A stretch of 64,000 nt of DNA from Buttiauxella sp049686335 (GCF_049686335.1 NZ_JBAVHX010000015.1:62001-126000); one strand, 5' to 3'. Shown: positions 8,830-18,104, counted from the first letter of the stretch. The notes: generated from the sequence alone by a model not told the origin. Made by a program: numbers and translations.

Positions 8830-10398
8830 TTATTTACTCACGCGATCGTAATACACCATATCCGCGTTTAAGCCTTGCTGATAGCCTTTCACATTTTCAC
8901 GTACCACGATCTGAGTTTTGCCCTGATCAACAAACACATACGGTGAGTTGTGTTGCACCTCTTCCTGTATTTTCTTATACAGTTCCAGGCGCTTAGCCGG
9001 ATCGGCTTCTGCCACGGCGGCCAGCGTTTGTTTGTTTAACTCAGGAATCTGCCAGCCGTTCAGACCCGCCACCGTGCTGGCTTTGCCATCGTTGTAGGCA
9101 AAGGCACTGGCGTTGGAATGCGCGTCAAAGTAATCCGGGATCCACAAGCGGATCGCGGCCTGATGTTGTTTAGCACGCACGCGAGCGTACACCTGGCTAC
9201 CAGCAGCGGGCAGCAGATCAATCTTCACACCACCCTGAGCGAAGCTCGCCTGCATTGACTGTGCGATAGTAATAAATGGCGGTTTGTTTTCCACATCGAG
9301 TGTGAAGTGCGCATCTTTGATGCCTGCTTTCGCGAGGATCTCTTTCGCTTTGGCCGGGTCAAATTTGAACGGGTTGTTGTCCAGCGCACCAGCGAAACCG
9401 ACAGGCAGGAAACTCTGGTGGATAAAATACTGGCCTTTCAGCAGGTCTTTAGTGATGCCTGCGTAATCCACCAGATAGCGTGATGCTTCCCACAACGCTG
9501 GATTTTTCAGGAGCGGGTTGGCACTGTTGCCCGCATTGAACACCATATAGTTTTGTTCGGCAGAAGGGATGCTCAGCACTTTCACGCCAGGTTTGCCTTC
9601 CAGCGCGCTGGTCTGATCGGCACCTAAATCACGGGCGATATCCGCATCCCCTTGCTGAATCAGCAGGCGGCGAGCAGCCGGGTCTGGCACGTTTTTAATA
9701 ATGATGTTTTTAACTTTTGGCGCGTCGCCTGGAGACGTGGCATTTGCGTCCAGCACTATCGCCTGATGCGGCTGGTAAACGCGCATTTTGAACGGGCCGC
9801 TGCCCGCCGAGTGCATTTTCAGCCACTCATTACCGAAATCACCGGCTTTCGCATTAGGCGAAACCGCTTTTTCATCCACGATAGAGGCGATTGGCGTGGA
9901 GAGAATATTCAGCGCCACCGCTGGGCTGACATCGGCAGTCCAGTGGATTTCCAGCGTGTTGTCGTCAACTTTCTTCAGCTGGCTGGCGATGTTATCTGGC
10001 TGCCAGCCCAGCACGTTCAGAATAAACGCGGGAGACTTGTTGAGCGTGACGGCACGGGTGTAAGAGAAGATAACGTCTTCCGGGCGCAGCGGATTGCCTG
10101 AGGAGAATTTGGCATCGGGACGCAGTTTAATCGTCAATTTTTTGTTGGCCGCATCGCCCTGCCAGCTTTCTGCCAGCACCGGGACAACTTTCGCGGGATC
10201 ATCGCGGTCGGCCTGGACCAGGCGCTGATAAAGACTGGGTACGGTTTGAATACTGGAAAGCTCGTTCGCTTCAGCAGGGTCAAGGCTGACAATATCATCC
10301 AGCCCCTGGGCAACAATTAAGGTATTTGGCGGTGTGGCGGCAAAGCTGCTGGCGGAGATTGCAGCTAATAGCATTAACGGCAGTACTTTTCTTTGCAT
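8830..10398 (-). CDS. ABC transporter substrate-binding protein, family 5 (peptide/nickel type)
   Basis: 522-residue periplasmic solute-binding protein of the DppA/OppA/NikA family. A signal peptide MQRKVLPLMLLAAISASSFA precedes a cleavage site near residue 20-21. The conserved family-5 block lies in the N-terminal third: the region VPVLAESWQGDAANKKLTIKLR contains the LAESW motif, followed by FSSGNPLRPEDVIFSYTRA. AGGG lies 8 bp before the ATG. It is the first gene of the operon, followed by two permease and two ATPase genes, the complete set for one importer. Ligand cannot be assigned: it has no obvious NikA haem/nickel His signature and no linked peptidase or metalloenzyme gene. Confidence 0.9.
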   Translation of the reverse strand: MQRKVLPLMLLAAISASSFAATPPNTLIVAQGLDDIVSLDPAEANELSSIQTVPSLYQRLVQADRDDPAKVVPVLAESWQGDAANKKLTIKLRPDAKFSSGNPLRPEDVIFSYTRAVTLNKSPAFILNVLGWQPDNIASQLKKVDDNTLEIHWTADVSPAVALNILSTPIASIVDEKAVSPNAKAGDFGNEWLKMHSAGSGPFKMRVYQPHQAIVLDANATSPGDAPKVKNIIIKNVPDPAARRLLIQQGDADIARDLGADQTSALEGKPGVKVLSIPSAEQNYMVFNAGNSANPLLKNPALWEASRYLVDYAGITKDLLKGQYFIHQSFLPVGFAGALDNNPFKFDPAKAKEILAKAGIKDAHFTLDVENKPPFITIAQSMQASFAQGGVKIDLLPAAGSQVYARVRAKQHQAAIRLWIPDYFDAHSNASAFAYNDGKASTVAGLNGWQIPELNKQTLAAVAEADPAKRLELYKKIQEEVQHNSPYVFVDQGKTQIVVRENVKGYQQGLNADMVYYDRVSK

Positions 10399-10694
10399 GT
10401 GGCACCCTGCTTAAAAAGGAAGAATATAGGAGACTGATGACTCTTCGTAGGTCGGATAAGCGCAGCGTCATCCGACACAGCGGGCGTAAAGGGTGAATGA
10501 CGCGAGCGTTTATCCACCCGACAAAACACCTTTATCACCCTTTGTCAGCCATCTGATATCTATCAATTGTTATTCTTTGAGCAGGCTACGTTAGGTGAGT
10601 TATGAATATTCGCAAAGTCCAAAAAATACTTTGCTTATAAATTTTAGACATAACCAATTCCTTCTGAGAATGAGGGTTAAGCCGGAAATGAAAA
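10399..10694. other. Intergenic region between proP and the ABC operon
   Basis: About 300 bp holding the upstream region of the ABC operon (minus strand), a two-unit REP cluster at 10447-10519, then AT-rich DNA. No convincing -35/-10 or operator stands out, and there is no gene. Confidence 0.5.
10447..10519. repeat. REP cluster (two inverted units)
   Basis: GTAGGTCGGATAAGCGCAGC begins one REP hairpin that ends in GTCATCCGAC at 10476. An oppositely oriented relative reads GTGAATGACGCGAGCG and ends in TTTATCCACCC. The same unit types recur at 15195-15311. No REP-associated transposase gene lies nearby. Confidence 0.85.
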
Positions 10695-10714
10695 CGCCGG
10701 GCAATGGCCCGGCG
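10695..10714 (-). terminator. Rho-independent terminator of proP
   Basis: Stem CGCCGGGC paired with GCCCGGCG around an AATG loop, followed on the minus strand by TTTTCATTT. It lies about 20 bp beyond the proP stop codon. Confidence 0.85.
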
Positions 10715-10733
10715 CTTTGGATAATGCTAAATA

Positions 10734-12239
10734 TTACTCGTTGATGCGAGGATGCTGATCGACCAGGTTGGTACGTTTCGCCTGTAATTCTTCAATCTCA
10801 CGATCAATATCTTCGATTTTCTGCTCGATATTATCGTGATGCTCCTGAACAATTTCACGCGCCTCAGCAATATCAGACGCCGCAGGTGTTGCCCCTTTCA
10901 GCGGTTTATTCGCGGTTTCTTTCATCGTCAGACCGGTTAACAGGCCAATCACCGCCACCACCATCAGATAATAGGCTGGCATCATCAGGTTATCGGTGGT
11001 TTCGACTAACCAGGCGGCAACCGTTGGCGTGACACCCGCGACCAGTACCGAAATATTAAAGGCACTTGCCAGCGCACTGTAGCGAATATGCGTTGGGAAC
11101 ATGGCCGGTAATGTCGATGCCATGACGCCGGTAAAGGAGTTCAGAATAACCGCCAGAATCAACAACCCGGCGAATATCAGACCCAGCACATTACTGTTAA
11201 TCAGAATAAAGGCAGGGATGGAGAAAAGCAGTAACGCGATACTACCGAACACAATAAATGGACGACGGCCAAAACGGTCGCTCAACAAGCCAATCACCGG
11301 CTGGACAAACAGCATCCCAATCATGATGGCGATGATAATCAGTACGCCATGTTCTTCGGAATAATGCAGGTTGTGAGACAGGTAACTCGGCATGTACGTC
11401 AGCAACATGTAGTAGGTGACGTTGGTCGAAATCACGATACCAATACAGGTCAGCAGGCTGCGCCAGTGTTTGGTGGCAATCTCTTTAAAGGAAACTTTTG
11501 GACCGTCTGCCAGCCCTTCTTTATCGCCTTGCTCAAGCTTCTCGACGTGCTGCTGGAATGCCGGTGTCTCTTCAAGCGCGTTACGCAGATACAGACCGAT
11601 AATCCCTAAAGGCAGGGCAAGGAAGAACGGCAGACGCCAGCCCCATTCGAGGAAGTTTTCTTCACCCACAACGGCTGTTATCAGTACCACCACACCCGCA
11701 CCACAGACAAAGCCTGCGATGGAGCCGAAGTCCAGCCAGCTTCCCATAAAGCCGCGTTTACGGTCCGGGGAGTACTCCGCTACGAAAATCGAAGCACCGG
11801 TGTATTCGCCACCGACTGAGAATCCTTGCGCCATTTTCGCAAGTAACAACAGGATTGGCGCCCAGATACCGATACTCGCGTACGACGGAATAAGACCAAT
11901 ACAGAAGGTACTCAATGACATGATGATGATAGTGATGGACAGGATCTTCTGGCGACCATACTTATCACCCAACATGCCGAAGAACAGGCCACCTAACGGG
12001 CGAATCAGGAAGGGAACAGAGAAAGTACCCAGCGCGGCAATCATCTGCACACTTGGGCTGGCATCCGGGAAGAAGATCTTACCCAGGGCGTAGGCTACAA
12101 AGCCGTATACGCCAAAATCAAACCATTCCATCGCATTGCCAAGCGATGCCGCGGTAATCGCCTTTTTAAGACGGCTATCGTCGATGATGGTTACGTCACT
12201 GACCTTGATAGGTCTGACTCTCTTTTTCCTTTTTAACAT
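10734..12239 (-). CDS. proP: Proline/glycine betaine proton symporter ProP
   Basis: 501-residue MFS transporter (metabolite:H+ symporter subfamily) that imports proline, betaine and ectoine with protons as an osmosensor. Nearly collinear with E. coli ProP (500 residues): the N-terminus MLKRKKRVRPIKVSDVTIID, the motif GDKYGRQKIL between TM2 and TM3, and SDRFGRRPF between TM8 and TM9. A C-terminal helix (about 465-501: VQEHHDNIEQKIEDIDREIEELQAKRTNLV) is the antiparallel coiled coil that tunes the osmotic set-point. The ATG at 12239 is used, with GAGG 7 bp upstream; an upstream extension to 12347 has no homology. In E. coli proP lies elsewhere on the chromosome, so its place beside aer is unusual. 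Confidence 0.96.
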   Translation of the reverse strand: MLKRKKRVRPIKVSDVTIIDDSRLKKAITAASLGNAMEWFDFGVYGFVAYALGKIFFPDASPSVQMIAALGTFSVPFLIRPLGGLFFGMLGDKYGRQKILSITIIIMSLSTFCIGLIPSYASIGIWAPILLLLAKMAQGFSVGGEYTGASIFVAEYSPDRKRGFMGSWLDFGSIAGFVCGAGVVVLITAVVGEENFLEWGWRLPFFLALPLGIIGLYLRNALEETPAFQQHVEKLEQGDKEGLADGPKVSFKEIATKHWRSLLTCIGIVISTNVTYYMLLTYMPSYLSHNLHYSEEHGVLIIIAIMIGMLFVQPVIGLLSDRFGRRPFIVFGSIALLLFSIPAFILINSNVLGLIFAGLLILAVILNSFTGVMASTLPAMFPTHIRYSALASAFNISVLVAGVTPTVAAWLVETTDNLMMPAYYLMVVAVIGLLTGLTMKETANKPLKGATPAASDIAEAREIVQEHHDNIEQKIEDIDREIEELQAKRTNLVDQHPRINE

Positions 12240-12534
12240 TATTATCCTCTTTTTTCCTTGTGGGAGCGAAAACGTCTCCCGTACTAAGTGTAGTGGGGTA
12301 GTTAAAAATTGAAGGTTAAAACTCCAGCACTCAACGTCACTATGCAAATTCCATTAATAACTTTATGAAATTATTGGAAAATGTTCATGATCCCTAAAGT
12401 CATTATAAAAAATATGGCTTAATTTAAAAAGTGTGATTGCCGTCAAGTTTACCCGCTAAAGTAAATCTTTGCAGCGCCGAAATAACAACACATCAAAAGA
12501 ATTAACAATAAAATAACCTGCCAAGGGAGTTGCT
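12240..12534. other. Divergent intergenic region proP/aer
   Basis: AT-rich 295-bp region serving both divergent genes. The only well-supported element is the sigma28 promoter of aer at 12457-12483. TGTGA-N6-TCAAG at 12432-12447 is a weak CRP-like match. I see no clear proP promoter that I would defend. Confidence 0.5.
12457..12483 (+). promoter_or_regulatory. Sigma28 (FliA) promoter of aer
   Basis: TAAAGTAA, exactly 11 bp, then GCCGAAAT; the flagellar sigma28 consensus is TAAAGTTT-N11-GCCGATAA (6/8 and 6/8 matches). The start would be near 12490, about 45 bp before the aer ATG. Chemotaxis receptor genes, including aer, are class 3 flagellar genes in E. coli. Confidence 0.75.
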
Positions 12535-14055
12535 ATGACTGCGCGGACCGCTGCTACACAGCATGAATACCTGCTGAATGAGGACATCACACTGATGTCC
12601 ACCACCGATTTAAAAAGCACGATTACCCATGCGAACGATGCGTTTGTGAAGGTGAGCGGGTACTCGCTTCAGGAGCTCACCGGTTGCCCGCACAATCTGG
12701 TGCGCCATGCCGATATGCCAAAAGCCGCTTTCGCTGACATGTGGTACACCCTGAAACAGGGCGAACCCTGGACCGGTATCGTCAAAAATCAGCGTAAAAA
12801 TGGCGATCACTATTGGGTGCGGGCGAATGTTGTGCCGGTGGTGCGCAACGGTAAAACCACTGGCTATATGTCAATTCGCACCAAAGCGCAGCCGGAAGAG
12901 GTGGCCGCTGTCGAACCACTCTACAAAGCGCTCAAAGAGGGGCGCTGCAAATATCGCCTGTATAAGGGGCTGGTTTTGGGTAAAAGCTGGCTGGGGAAAT
13001 TACCGGCGTTACCACTGCGCTGGCGCATTCGGATGATAATCATCAGCGCTTTTATGCTGATGTTGGCTGCGTCCATCGCGCTGGGGCAAAGTGGGCTGTC
13101 TGTGTTGATTGCAGCAGTGGCGAGCGTTTTAGTCTGCGCACTGCTTGAGTGGCAAATTGCCCGTCCGCTGGAAAACGTGGCGCGTCAGGCGCTGGAAGTA
13201 GCGACCGGAAATCAGCAGCGTGTGCTGCATCTCGCCCGAACGGATGAAATCGGCATGACATTGCGGGCTATCGGCCAGCTTGGGCTGATGTGTCGCTGGC
13301 TGATTCATGATGTTAGCCATCAGGTGGAAAATGTTCGCAGTGGCAGCGAGACGCTGGCACAGGGCAACGTCGAACTCAATGAACGTACCCGCCAGTCGGT
13401 GGTTAATGTGCAGCAAACCGTCTCTACCATGAGCCAGATGGCGGTATCGGTGCAGAACAACTCAGAAACCGCGGCAGCAGCCGATAAACTTTCCAGCTCT
13501 GCGAGCCAGGCGGCAACCCATGGCGGCAAAGCGATGGAAACCGTGGTGACGACCATGGCTGACATCGCGGACAGCACGCAACGGATTGGCTCCATCACCA
13601 GCTTAATCAACGACATTGCCTTCCAGACCAATATCCTCGCCCTTAACGCCGCCGTAGAAGCCGCGCGCGCCGGGGAACAGGGTAAAGGGTTCGCGGTGGT
13701 TGCCGGTGAAGTGCGAAACCTTGCCCAGCGCAGTGCGACTGCGGCGAATGACATCCGCAAGCTTATCGATGCCAGCGCCAGCAAAGTACAGTCAGGCACC
13801 ATTCAGGTTCACGAAGCCGGGCGCACCATGAATGACATCGTTGAACAGGTGCGCAATGTGACTCAGCTTTTAGGGCAAATCAGCCACGCCACTTCTGAGC
13901 AGGCCGAAGGACTGTCTGATTTAACGCGTGCGGTCGCAGAACTGGACGCTATCACGCAAAAAAATGCCGCGTTAGTGGAAGAAAGTGCCGAAGTGTCTGC
14001 AATGGTGAAGCACCGCGCAACGCGACTGGAAGATGCGGTGACGGTTTTGCATTAA
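12535..14055 (+). CDS. aer: Aerotaxis receptor Aer (PAS-containing methyl-accepting-type chemoreceptor)
   Basis: 506-residue redox/energy-taxis receptor, the same length and layout as E. coli Aer. It has an N-terminal cytoplasmic PAS domain for FAD (about 15-120; NGDHYWVRANVVPV and YMSIRTK are typical), a hydrophobic membrane anchor at about 165-205, and a HAMP domain. The C-terminal signalling domain has the highly conserved hairpin tip (DIAFQTNILALNAAVEAARA, then GEQGKGFAVVAGEVRNLAQRSA). No methylation-tether CheR pentapeptide is present at the C-terminus (ends DAVTVLH), as in E. coli. It senses cellular redox through PAS-FAD and signals to CheW/CheA. AAGGGAG precedes the ATG. Confidence 0.96.
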   Translation: MTARTAATQHEYLLNEDITLMSTTDLKSTITHANDAFVKVSGYSLQELTGCPHNLVRHADMPKAAFADMWYTLKQGEPWTGIVKNQRKNGDHYWVRANVVPVVRNGKTTGYMSIRTKAQPEEVAAVEPLYKALKEGRCKYRLYKGLVLGKSWLGKLPALPLRWRIRMIIISAFMLMLAASIALGQSGLSVLIAAVASVLVCALLEWQIARPLENVARQALEVATGNQQRVLHLARTDEIGMTLRAIGQLGLMCRWLIHDVSHQVENVRSGSETLAQGNVELNERTRQSVVNVQQTVSTMSQMAVSVQNNSETAAAADKLSSSASQAATHGGKAMETVVTTMADIADSTQRIGSITSLINDIAFQTNILALNAAVEAARAGEQGKGFAVVAGEVRNLAQRSATAANDIRKLIDASASKVQSGTIQVHEAGRTMNDIVEQVRNVTQLLGQISHATSEQAEGLSDLTRAVAELDAITQKNAALVEESAEVSAMVKHRATRLEDAVTVLH

Positions 14056-14153
14056 ATTCTATAAGGCACATATTTCACCGCACTCTCGCGAATTTTTAGC
14101 TAGTCTGGGACAGATTGACCGTTTACTCACGACCCTAATCTATGGAGAGCGTT

Positions 14154-15185
14154 ATGACGCAGTCGTCCCAAACTAACCGTCGCTTTGTGCTGGCAAAACG
14201 CCCGCAAGGTATGCCAACGGATAAAGATATTCTTCTCGAAGAAGTCCCTGTACCACAGCCTGCCGCGGGTGAGTTATTGCTGCGCACCCTCTATTTATCC
14301 CTCGACCCATATATGCGCGGGCGCATGGATGATGCCCAGTCTTACTCGGCACCGCTGGCGATTGGTGACGTTATCGGCGCAGGTACGGTTTGTCGTGTCG
14401 AGAAATCTGAACACGCAGATTACAAGGCTGGTGACCTGGTGCTGGCCTACACCGGCTGGCAGGATTACGCGCTGTCTAACGGCGAAGGCTTAGAGAAACT
14501 CGACCCGAATATGCAACACCCTTCGTATGCGCTCGGTTTACTCGGCATGCCTGGTTTTACCGGTTATATGGGGCTGACCGATATTGGTGAGCCTAAAGCG
14601 GGGGAAACGGTAGTCGTTGCGGCAGCCAGTGGGGCAGTCGGCTCGGTAGTGGGGCAAGTGGCAAAATTGCGCGGAGCAAAAGTCGTGGGTATCGCGGGTG
14701 GCGAAGATAAATGCCGCTACGTGACCGAGACCTTAAAATTCGATGCCTGCATCGACCACAAAGCGCCAGATTTTGCTGAGCAGTTGAAAAAGGCCTGTGA
14801 CAAAGGCATCGACGTCTATTTTGAAAACGTCGGTGGCGCGGTGTTTGATGCGGTATTGCCGTTGCTTAATACCAAAGCGCGTATTCCTGTGTGCGGTGTC
14901 ATCAGCCAGTACAACGGCATGAATAGCGCCTTTGAACAGGACCGTTTGCCGCTGCTAATGGGTACCATCCTGAAAAAACGTCTGCGCGTACAAGGCTTTA
15001 TTATTTCGCAGGATTACGCCGATAGTTATCCAGAATTCTTTAAACAAATGAGCCAGTGGCTGGCGGAAGGGAAAATTCAATTCCGTGAAGATATTGTTGA
15101 TGGCCTGGAGAACAGCGTAGAAGCGTTTCGCGGTCTGTTAGTCGGCAAGAACTTTGGTAAGTTGATTGTGAAAGTCGCTGACTAA
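14154..15185 (+). CDS. curA: NADPH-dependent curcumin/alkenal reductase-like protein
   Basis: 343-residue zinc-free medium-chain dehydrogenase/reductase of the CurA (YncB)/leukotriene-B4 12-hydroxydehydrogenase type. These NADPH enzymes reduce alpha,beta-unsaturated ketones and aldehydes. YLSLDPYMRGRM near residues 50-61 and LGMPGFTGYMGL are family hallmarks. AAASGAVGSVVGQVAKLRG at about 160-178 is the dinucleotide-binding loop, and YFENVGG and VCGVISQYN are also conserved. The second ATG (14154) is chosen because GGAG lies 6 bp upstream; a start at 14142 would have none. Monocistronic, followed by three REP units and a T-tract. The true physiological substrate is unknown. Confidence 0.88.
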   Translation: MTQSSQTNRRFVLAKRPQGMPTDKDILLEEVPVPQPAAGELLLRTLYLSLDPYMRGRMDDAQSYSAPLAIGDVIGAGTVCRVEKSEHADYKAGDLVLAYTGWQDYALSNGEGLEKLDPNMQHPSYALGLLGMPGFTGYMGLTDIGEPKAGETVVVAAASGAVGSVVGQVAKLRGAKVVGIAGGEDKCRYVTETLKFDACIDHKAPDFAEQLKKACDKGIDVYFENVGGAVFDAVLPLLNTKARIPVCGVISQYNGMNSAFEQDRLPLLMGTILKKRLRVQGFIISQDYADSYPEFFKQMSQWLAEGKIQFREDIVDGLENSVEAFRGLLVGKNFGKLIVKVAD

Positions 15186-15194
15186 GATGAAAAC

Positions 15195-15319
15195 GGTGGA
15201 TGACGCTAACGCTTATCCACCCGACCACTAGGTGAAAATGGTGGATGACGCTGACGCTTATCCACCTGACCACACTCTTTTGTAGGTCGGATAAGCGCAG
15301 CGTCATCCGACATTTTTTT
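15195..15319 (+). repeat. REP cluster (three units); last unit doubles as curA terminator
   Basis: Two direct copies of GGTGGATGACGC-NNACGCTTATCCACC (15195-15225 and 15240-15270) and one inverted relative, GTAGGTCGGATAAGCGCAGC to CATCCGAC (15282-15311). The last hairpin is followed by seven T residues (15313-15319), so it has the form of a rho-independent terminator for curA. The T-tract overlaps the stop codon of the convergent ascG. Confidence 0.85.
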
Positions 15320-16334
15320 ACTTTATATATGGCCCATCGGCCACTGAATTTCGTACCAGTAATTCCGAGGTGAAAACATTCTCTTTCGATAAATACCCGC
15401 CATCTAACATCGATATTAAACGGCTGATCACTTCACTTATCATTTCGCTTACCGGATCTTTAATACTCGATAATGCCGGTGAAAGATAAGGGGCAGTCGG
15501 AATATTATCAAAGCCGAGCAGGGATATTTCCTGCGGTACTGAAATTCCCAAATCACTTAATTTTTTCATCGCGCCGACTGCCATTTCGTCATTACTGGCA
15601 AGGATCGCGCTGACCTTCTGCTTGCGGGAAAGCAGCGTTTCTACTGCTGACACTCCACTGTCTGGCGTCCATTTACCTTGTACGATCAGCGCGTCGTTTA
15701 CCCCAATATCATATTGATTTAACGCTTCTTTGTAACCGGCTAAACGCTCAATTGCGGTCGGCGAGTCCATGGTGCCAGTAATAAAGGCAATATCATGATG
15801 CCCACGCTCAATAAGATATTTAGTCGCGAGGAAACTGGAGCCTTTGTGGTCACAACAAATACAGTGGCTTTGGTGTTTTCTTAATTTTCGGTTCACCACC
15901 ATAATCGGTTGCTTATGCTGGTCAATAATTTCGTCCATTTCATCAATGGTCAAAAAACGCGGGTAAATAATTACCGCATCGCAGCGCAAATCGAGCAAGA
16001 ATTGAATCGCTTCACGCTCTTCTTGTGCGCTGTGTTTGCCATCCACCAGAATAAGCTGGCGGCCATTATCTTCTAATTTCTTCGCCGCCTGCGACAGTAT
16101 TTCACTGAAATAACTGCCGTTATACAGGGTATTGGTCACCACTAAACCGATGCATTCTGATTTATTCGTCGCCAGATTTCGCGCCAGTAAATTAGGGCGA
16201 TATCCCGCCTCTTCAATCGCTTTATAGACCTGCTCTTTTGTAGCTTCGCTGACGTATCCCTTGCCGGATAAAACGCGTGAAACGGTCGCTTTTGAGACAC
16301 CGGCTTTCTGTGCCACTTCTAGCATTGTCGACAT
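15318..16334 (-). CDS. ascG: LacI-family repressor of the asc operon
   Basis: 338-residue LacI/GalR-type repressor. The N-terminal helix-turn-helix and hinge (TMLEVAQKAGVSKATVSRVLSG, then GYRPNLLARNLA) are followed by a periplasmic-binding-protein-like effector domain (VTNTLYNGSYFSEIL onwards). Strongly similar to E. coli AscG over its whole length. Divergent from ascF across about 290 bp that contains two candidate operators. Expected to repress ascFB and to be induced by a phosphorylated beta-glucoside. The same core operator sequence recurs upstream of the PTS EIIC gene near 32.5 kb, suggesting a second target. Confidence 0.93.
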   Translation of the reverse strand: MSTMLEVAQKAGVSKATVSRVLSGKGYVSEATKEQVYKAIEEAGYRPNLLARNLATNKSECIGLVVTNTLYNGSYFSEILSQAAKKLEDNGRQLILVDGKHSAQEEREAIQFLLDLRCDAVIIYPRFLTIDEMDEIIDQHKQPIMVVNRKLRKHQSHCICCDHKGSSFLATKYLIERGHHDIAFITGTMDSPTAIERLAGYKEALNQYDIGVNDALIVQGKWTPDSGVSAVETLLSRKQKVSAILASNDEMAVGAMKKLSDLGISVPQEISLLGFDNIPTAPYLSPALSSIKDPVSEMISEVISRLISMLDGGYLSKENVFTSELLVRNSVADGPYIK

Positions 16335-16432
16335 GGGAGCTTCCTGGCTTTATTGAATGCCCCATTTTACACATTCCCGGCGACAAAATACTGCTCCACG
16401 GGGAGTGTCTTGCATTCAGACTCGCCGGTTAT

Positions 16433-16448
16433 GGCGATCGTCATCACA
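16433..16448. promoter_or_regulatory. CRP-like site in the ascG-ascF region
   Basis: On the minus strand TGTGA-N6-TCGCC, a full left half-site and 3 of 5 in the right. Catabolite control would be normal for a PTS sugar operon, but the match is modest. Confidence 0.3.
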
Positions 16449-16507
16449 AAATTCACAATCTGTAAAATTAGTATTTGATCTGTTTGTTGGGCGTGGTCAA
16501 TCTAATG

Positions 16508-16564
16508 TGGAACCGGTTACCTACCTCTCAGTCCCTACTAGTCGATGCGGTGAAACCGGAAAGA
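16508..16564 (+). promoter_or_regulatory. Candidate AscG operators upstream of ascF
   Basis: TGGAACCGGTTACC (16508-16521) is a near-palindrome centred on AACCGGTT, and TGAAACCGGAAAGA (16551-16564) carries one perfect half. The AscG box as I recall it is TGAAACCGGTTTCA. Centres are about 43 bp apart, immediately upstream of the ascF ribosome binding site. Confidence 0.6.
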
Positions 16565-16626
16565 ATATTCATAACTAAATGAATTTAAATATAAAACTAG
16601 AGTGTCATACGAAAGAGTGGTAACTC

Positions 16627-18087
16627 ATGGCTAAGAATTATGCAGCAGTATCTCAGTCGATAGTCGACGCAATTGGTGGTGCGGAAAACGTAGGTGCGGT
16701 GACACACTGCATGACGCGTTTGCGGTTTGTGTTAAACGACGACAGCCGCGTAGATACTGCAAAGCTCAAATCCATTAATGGTGTATTGGGCGTAGTTCGT
16801 AGCGAAAATCAATGCCAGGTGATTATCGGTAACACCGTTTCTCAGGCGTATGCCGAAGTGCTGAAACTGCTTCCTGAAGGCATGCAGCCGGCGGTACCTG
16901 CCAACGGTAAAAACAAAATCACGCTGAAGCGTATCGGGGCAGGGATTCTGGATGCGCTGATTGGTACCATGTCGCCGTTGATTCCCGCGATTATCGGCGG
17001 GTCGATGGTCAAACTGCTGGCGATGATTCTTGATATGACCGGCGTGTTTGGCAAAGGCTCCTCCACGCTCATCATCCTCAACGTGATTGGCGATGGCGCA
17101 TTCTTCTTCCTGCCGGTAATGGTTGCGGCGTCCGCAGCAATAAAATTCAAAACCAATATGTCGCTGGCTATCGCTATCGCCGGTGTGTTGGTGCACCCAA
17201 ACTTTGTTGACCTGATGGCAAAAGCTGCACAAGGCCAACCGGTTGAATTTATGGGTTTATCGGTTACTGCGGTGAAATACACCTATACCGTGATCCCTGC
17301 GTTATGCATGACCTGGTTGCTTTCTTACATTGAAAGATGGGTTGACCGTATCACGCCTGCAGTGACAAAAAACTTCCTCAAGCCGATGCTGATTGTGCTT
17401 ATCTCCGCACCTATCGCCATCATGCTGATTGGCCCGTTGGGCATCTGGATTGGTAGCGGAATTTCTTCACTGGTTTACACCATTCACAGCTATCTGGGCT
17501 GGTTGTCGGTGGCGATTATGGGCGCCCTGTGGCCGCTGCTGGTGATGACCGGTATGCACCGCGTATTTACACCGTCTATTATTCAGACCATTGCCGAAAC
17601 GGGCAAAGAAGGCATGGTTATGCCATCTGAGATTGGGGCCAACCTCTCTTTGGGTGGTTCATCACTGGCCGTAGCGTGGAAAACCAAAAACCCTGAACTG
17701 CGCCAGACGGCACTCGCTGCTGCGGCATCGGCGATAGTGGCGGGTATTTCAGAGCCAGCACTTTACGGTGTGGCGGTACGTTTGAAACGCCCACTGATTG
17801 CGGCATTAATCAGTGGTTTTGTCTGCGGCGCTGTCGCAGGAATTGGTGGGCTGGCGAGCCATTCCATGGCCTCTCCAGGCCTGTTCACCAGTGTGCAGTT
17901 CTTTGATCCAGCAAATCCAATGAGCATCGTTTGGGTGTTTGGCGTGATGATTCTGGCCGTAGTGCTCTCTTTCTTCCTGACGTTAATCCTGGGCTTTGAA
18001 GATATCCCAGTTGAGCAGAGCGACGAGAAAGAGCCCATCCAGCCAAACGCCGTTGTTGCACCGCAACATGCTGTAAACGTTAACTAA
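16627..18087 (+). CDS. ascF: PTS beta-glucoside (arbutin/salicin/cellobiose) EIIBC
   Basis: 486-residue membrane phosphotransferase permease. The N-terminal EIIB domain (about 1-85) has the phosphorylation cysteine C28 in VTHCMTRLRF. EIIC (about 105-450) has roughly ten membrane helices with motifs GTMSPLIPAIIGGSMVKLL, MTGMHRVFTP and GISEPALYG. It lacks an EIIA domain, as E. coli AscF does, and would depend on the glucose EIIA. It transports and 6-phosphorylates aryl-beta-glucosides. 17 bp separate it from ascB, its operon partner. Confidence 0.95.
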   Translation: MAKNYAAVSQSIVDAIGGAENVGAVTHCMTRLRFVLNDDSRVDTAKLKSINGVLGVVRSENQCQVIIGNTVSQAYAEVLKLLPEGMQPAVPANGKNKITLKRIGAGILDALIGTMSPLIPAIIGGSMVKLLAMILDMTGVFGKGSSTLIILNVIGDGAFFFLPVMVAASAAIKFKTNMSLAIAIAGVLVHPNFVDLMAKAAQGQPVEFMGLSVTAVKYTYTVIPALCMTWLLSYIERWVDRITPAVTKNFLKPMLIVLISAPIAIMLIGPLGIWIGSGISSLVYTIHSYLGWLSVAIMGALWPLLVMTGMHRVFTPSIIQTIAETGKEGMVMPSEIGANLSLGGSSLAVAWKTKNPELRQTALAAAASAIVAGISEPALYGVAVRLKRPLIAALISGFVCGAVAGIGGLASHSMASPGLFTSVQFFDPANPMSIVWVFGVMILAVVLSFFLTLILGFEDIPVEQSDEKEPIQPNAVVAPQHAVNVN

Positions 18088-18104
18088 CTTAGAAGAGGGA
18101 CTTT

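Noticed and set aside
9652..10101. 149-codon open frame antisense to the substrate-binding protein gene
   Set aside because: Composition (Arg/His/Asn-rich) and lack of any motif show it to be a frame shadow.
11416..12093. 225-codon open frame antisense to proP
   Set aside because: Pro/Arg/Ser-rich shadow of membrane-helix codons; no start signal or family.
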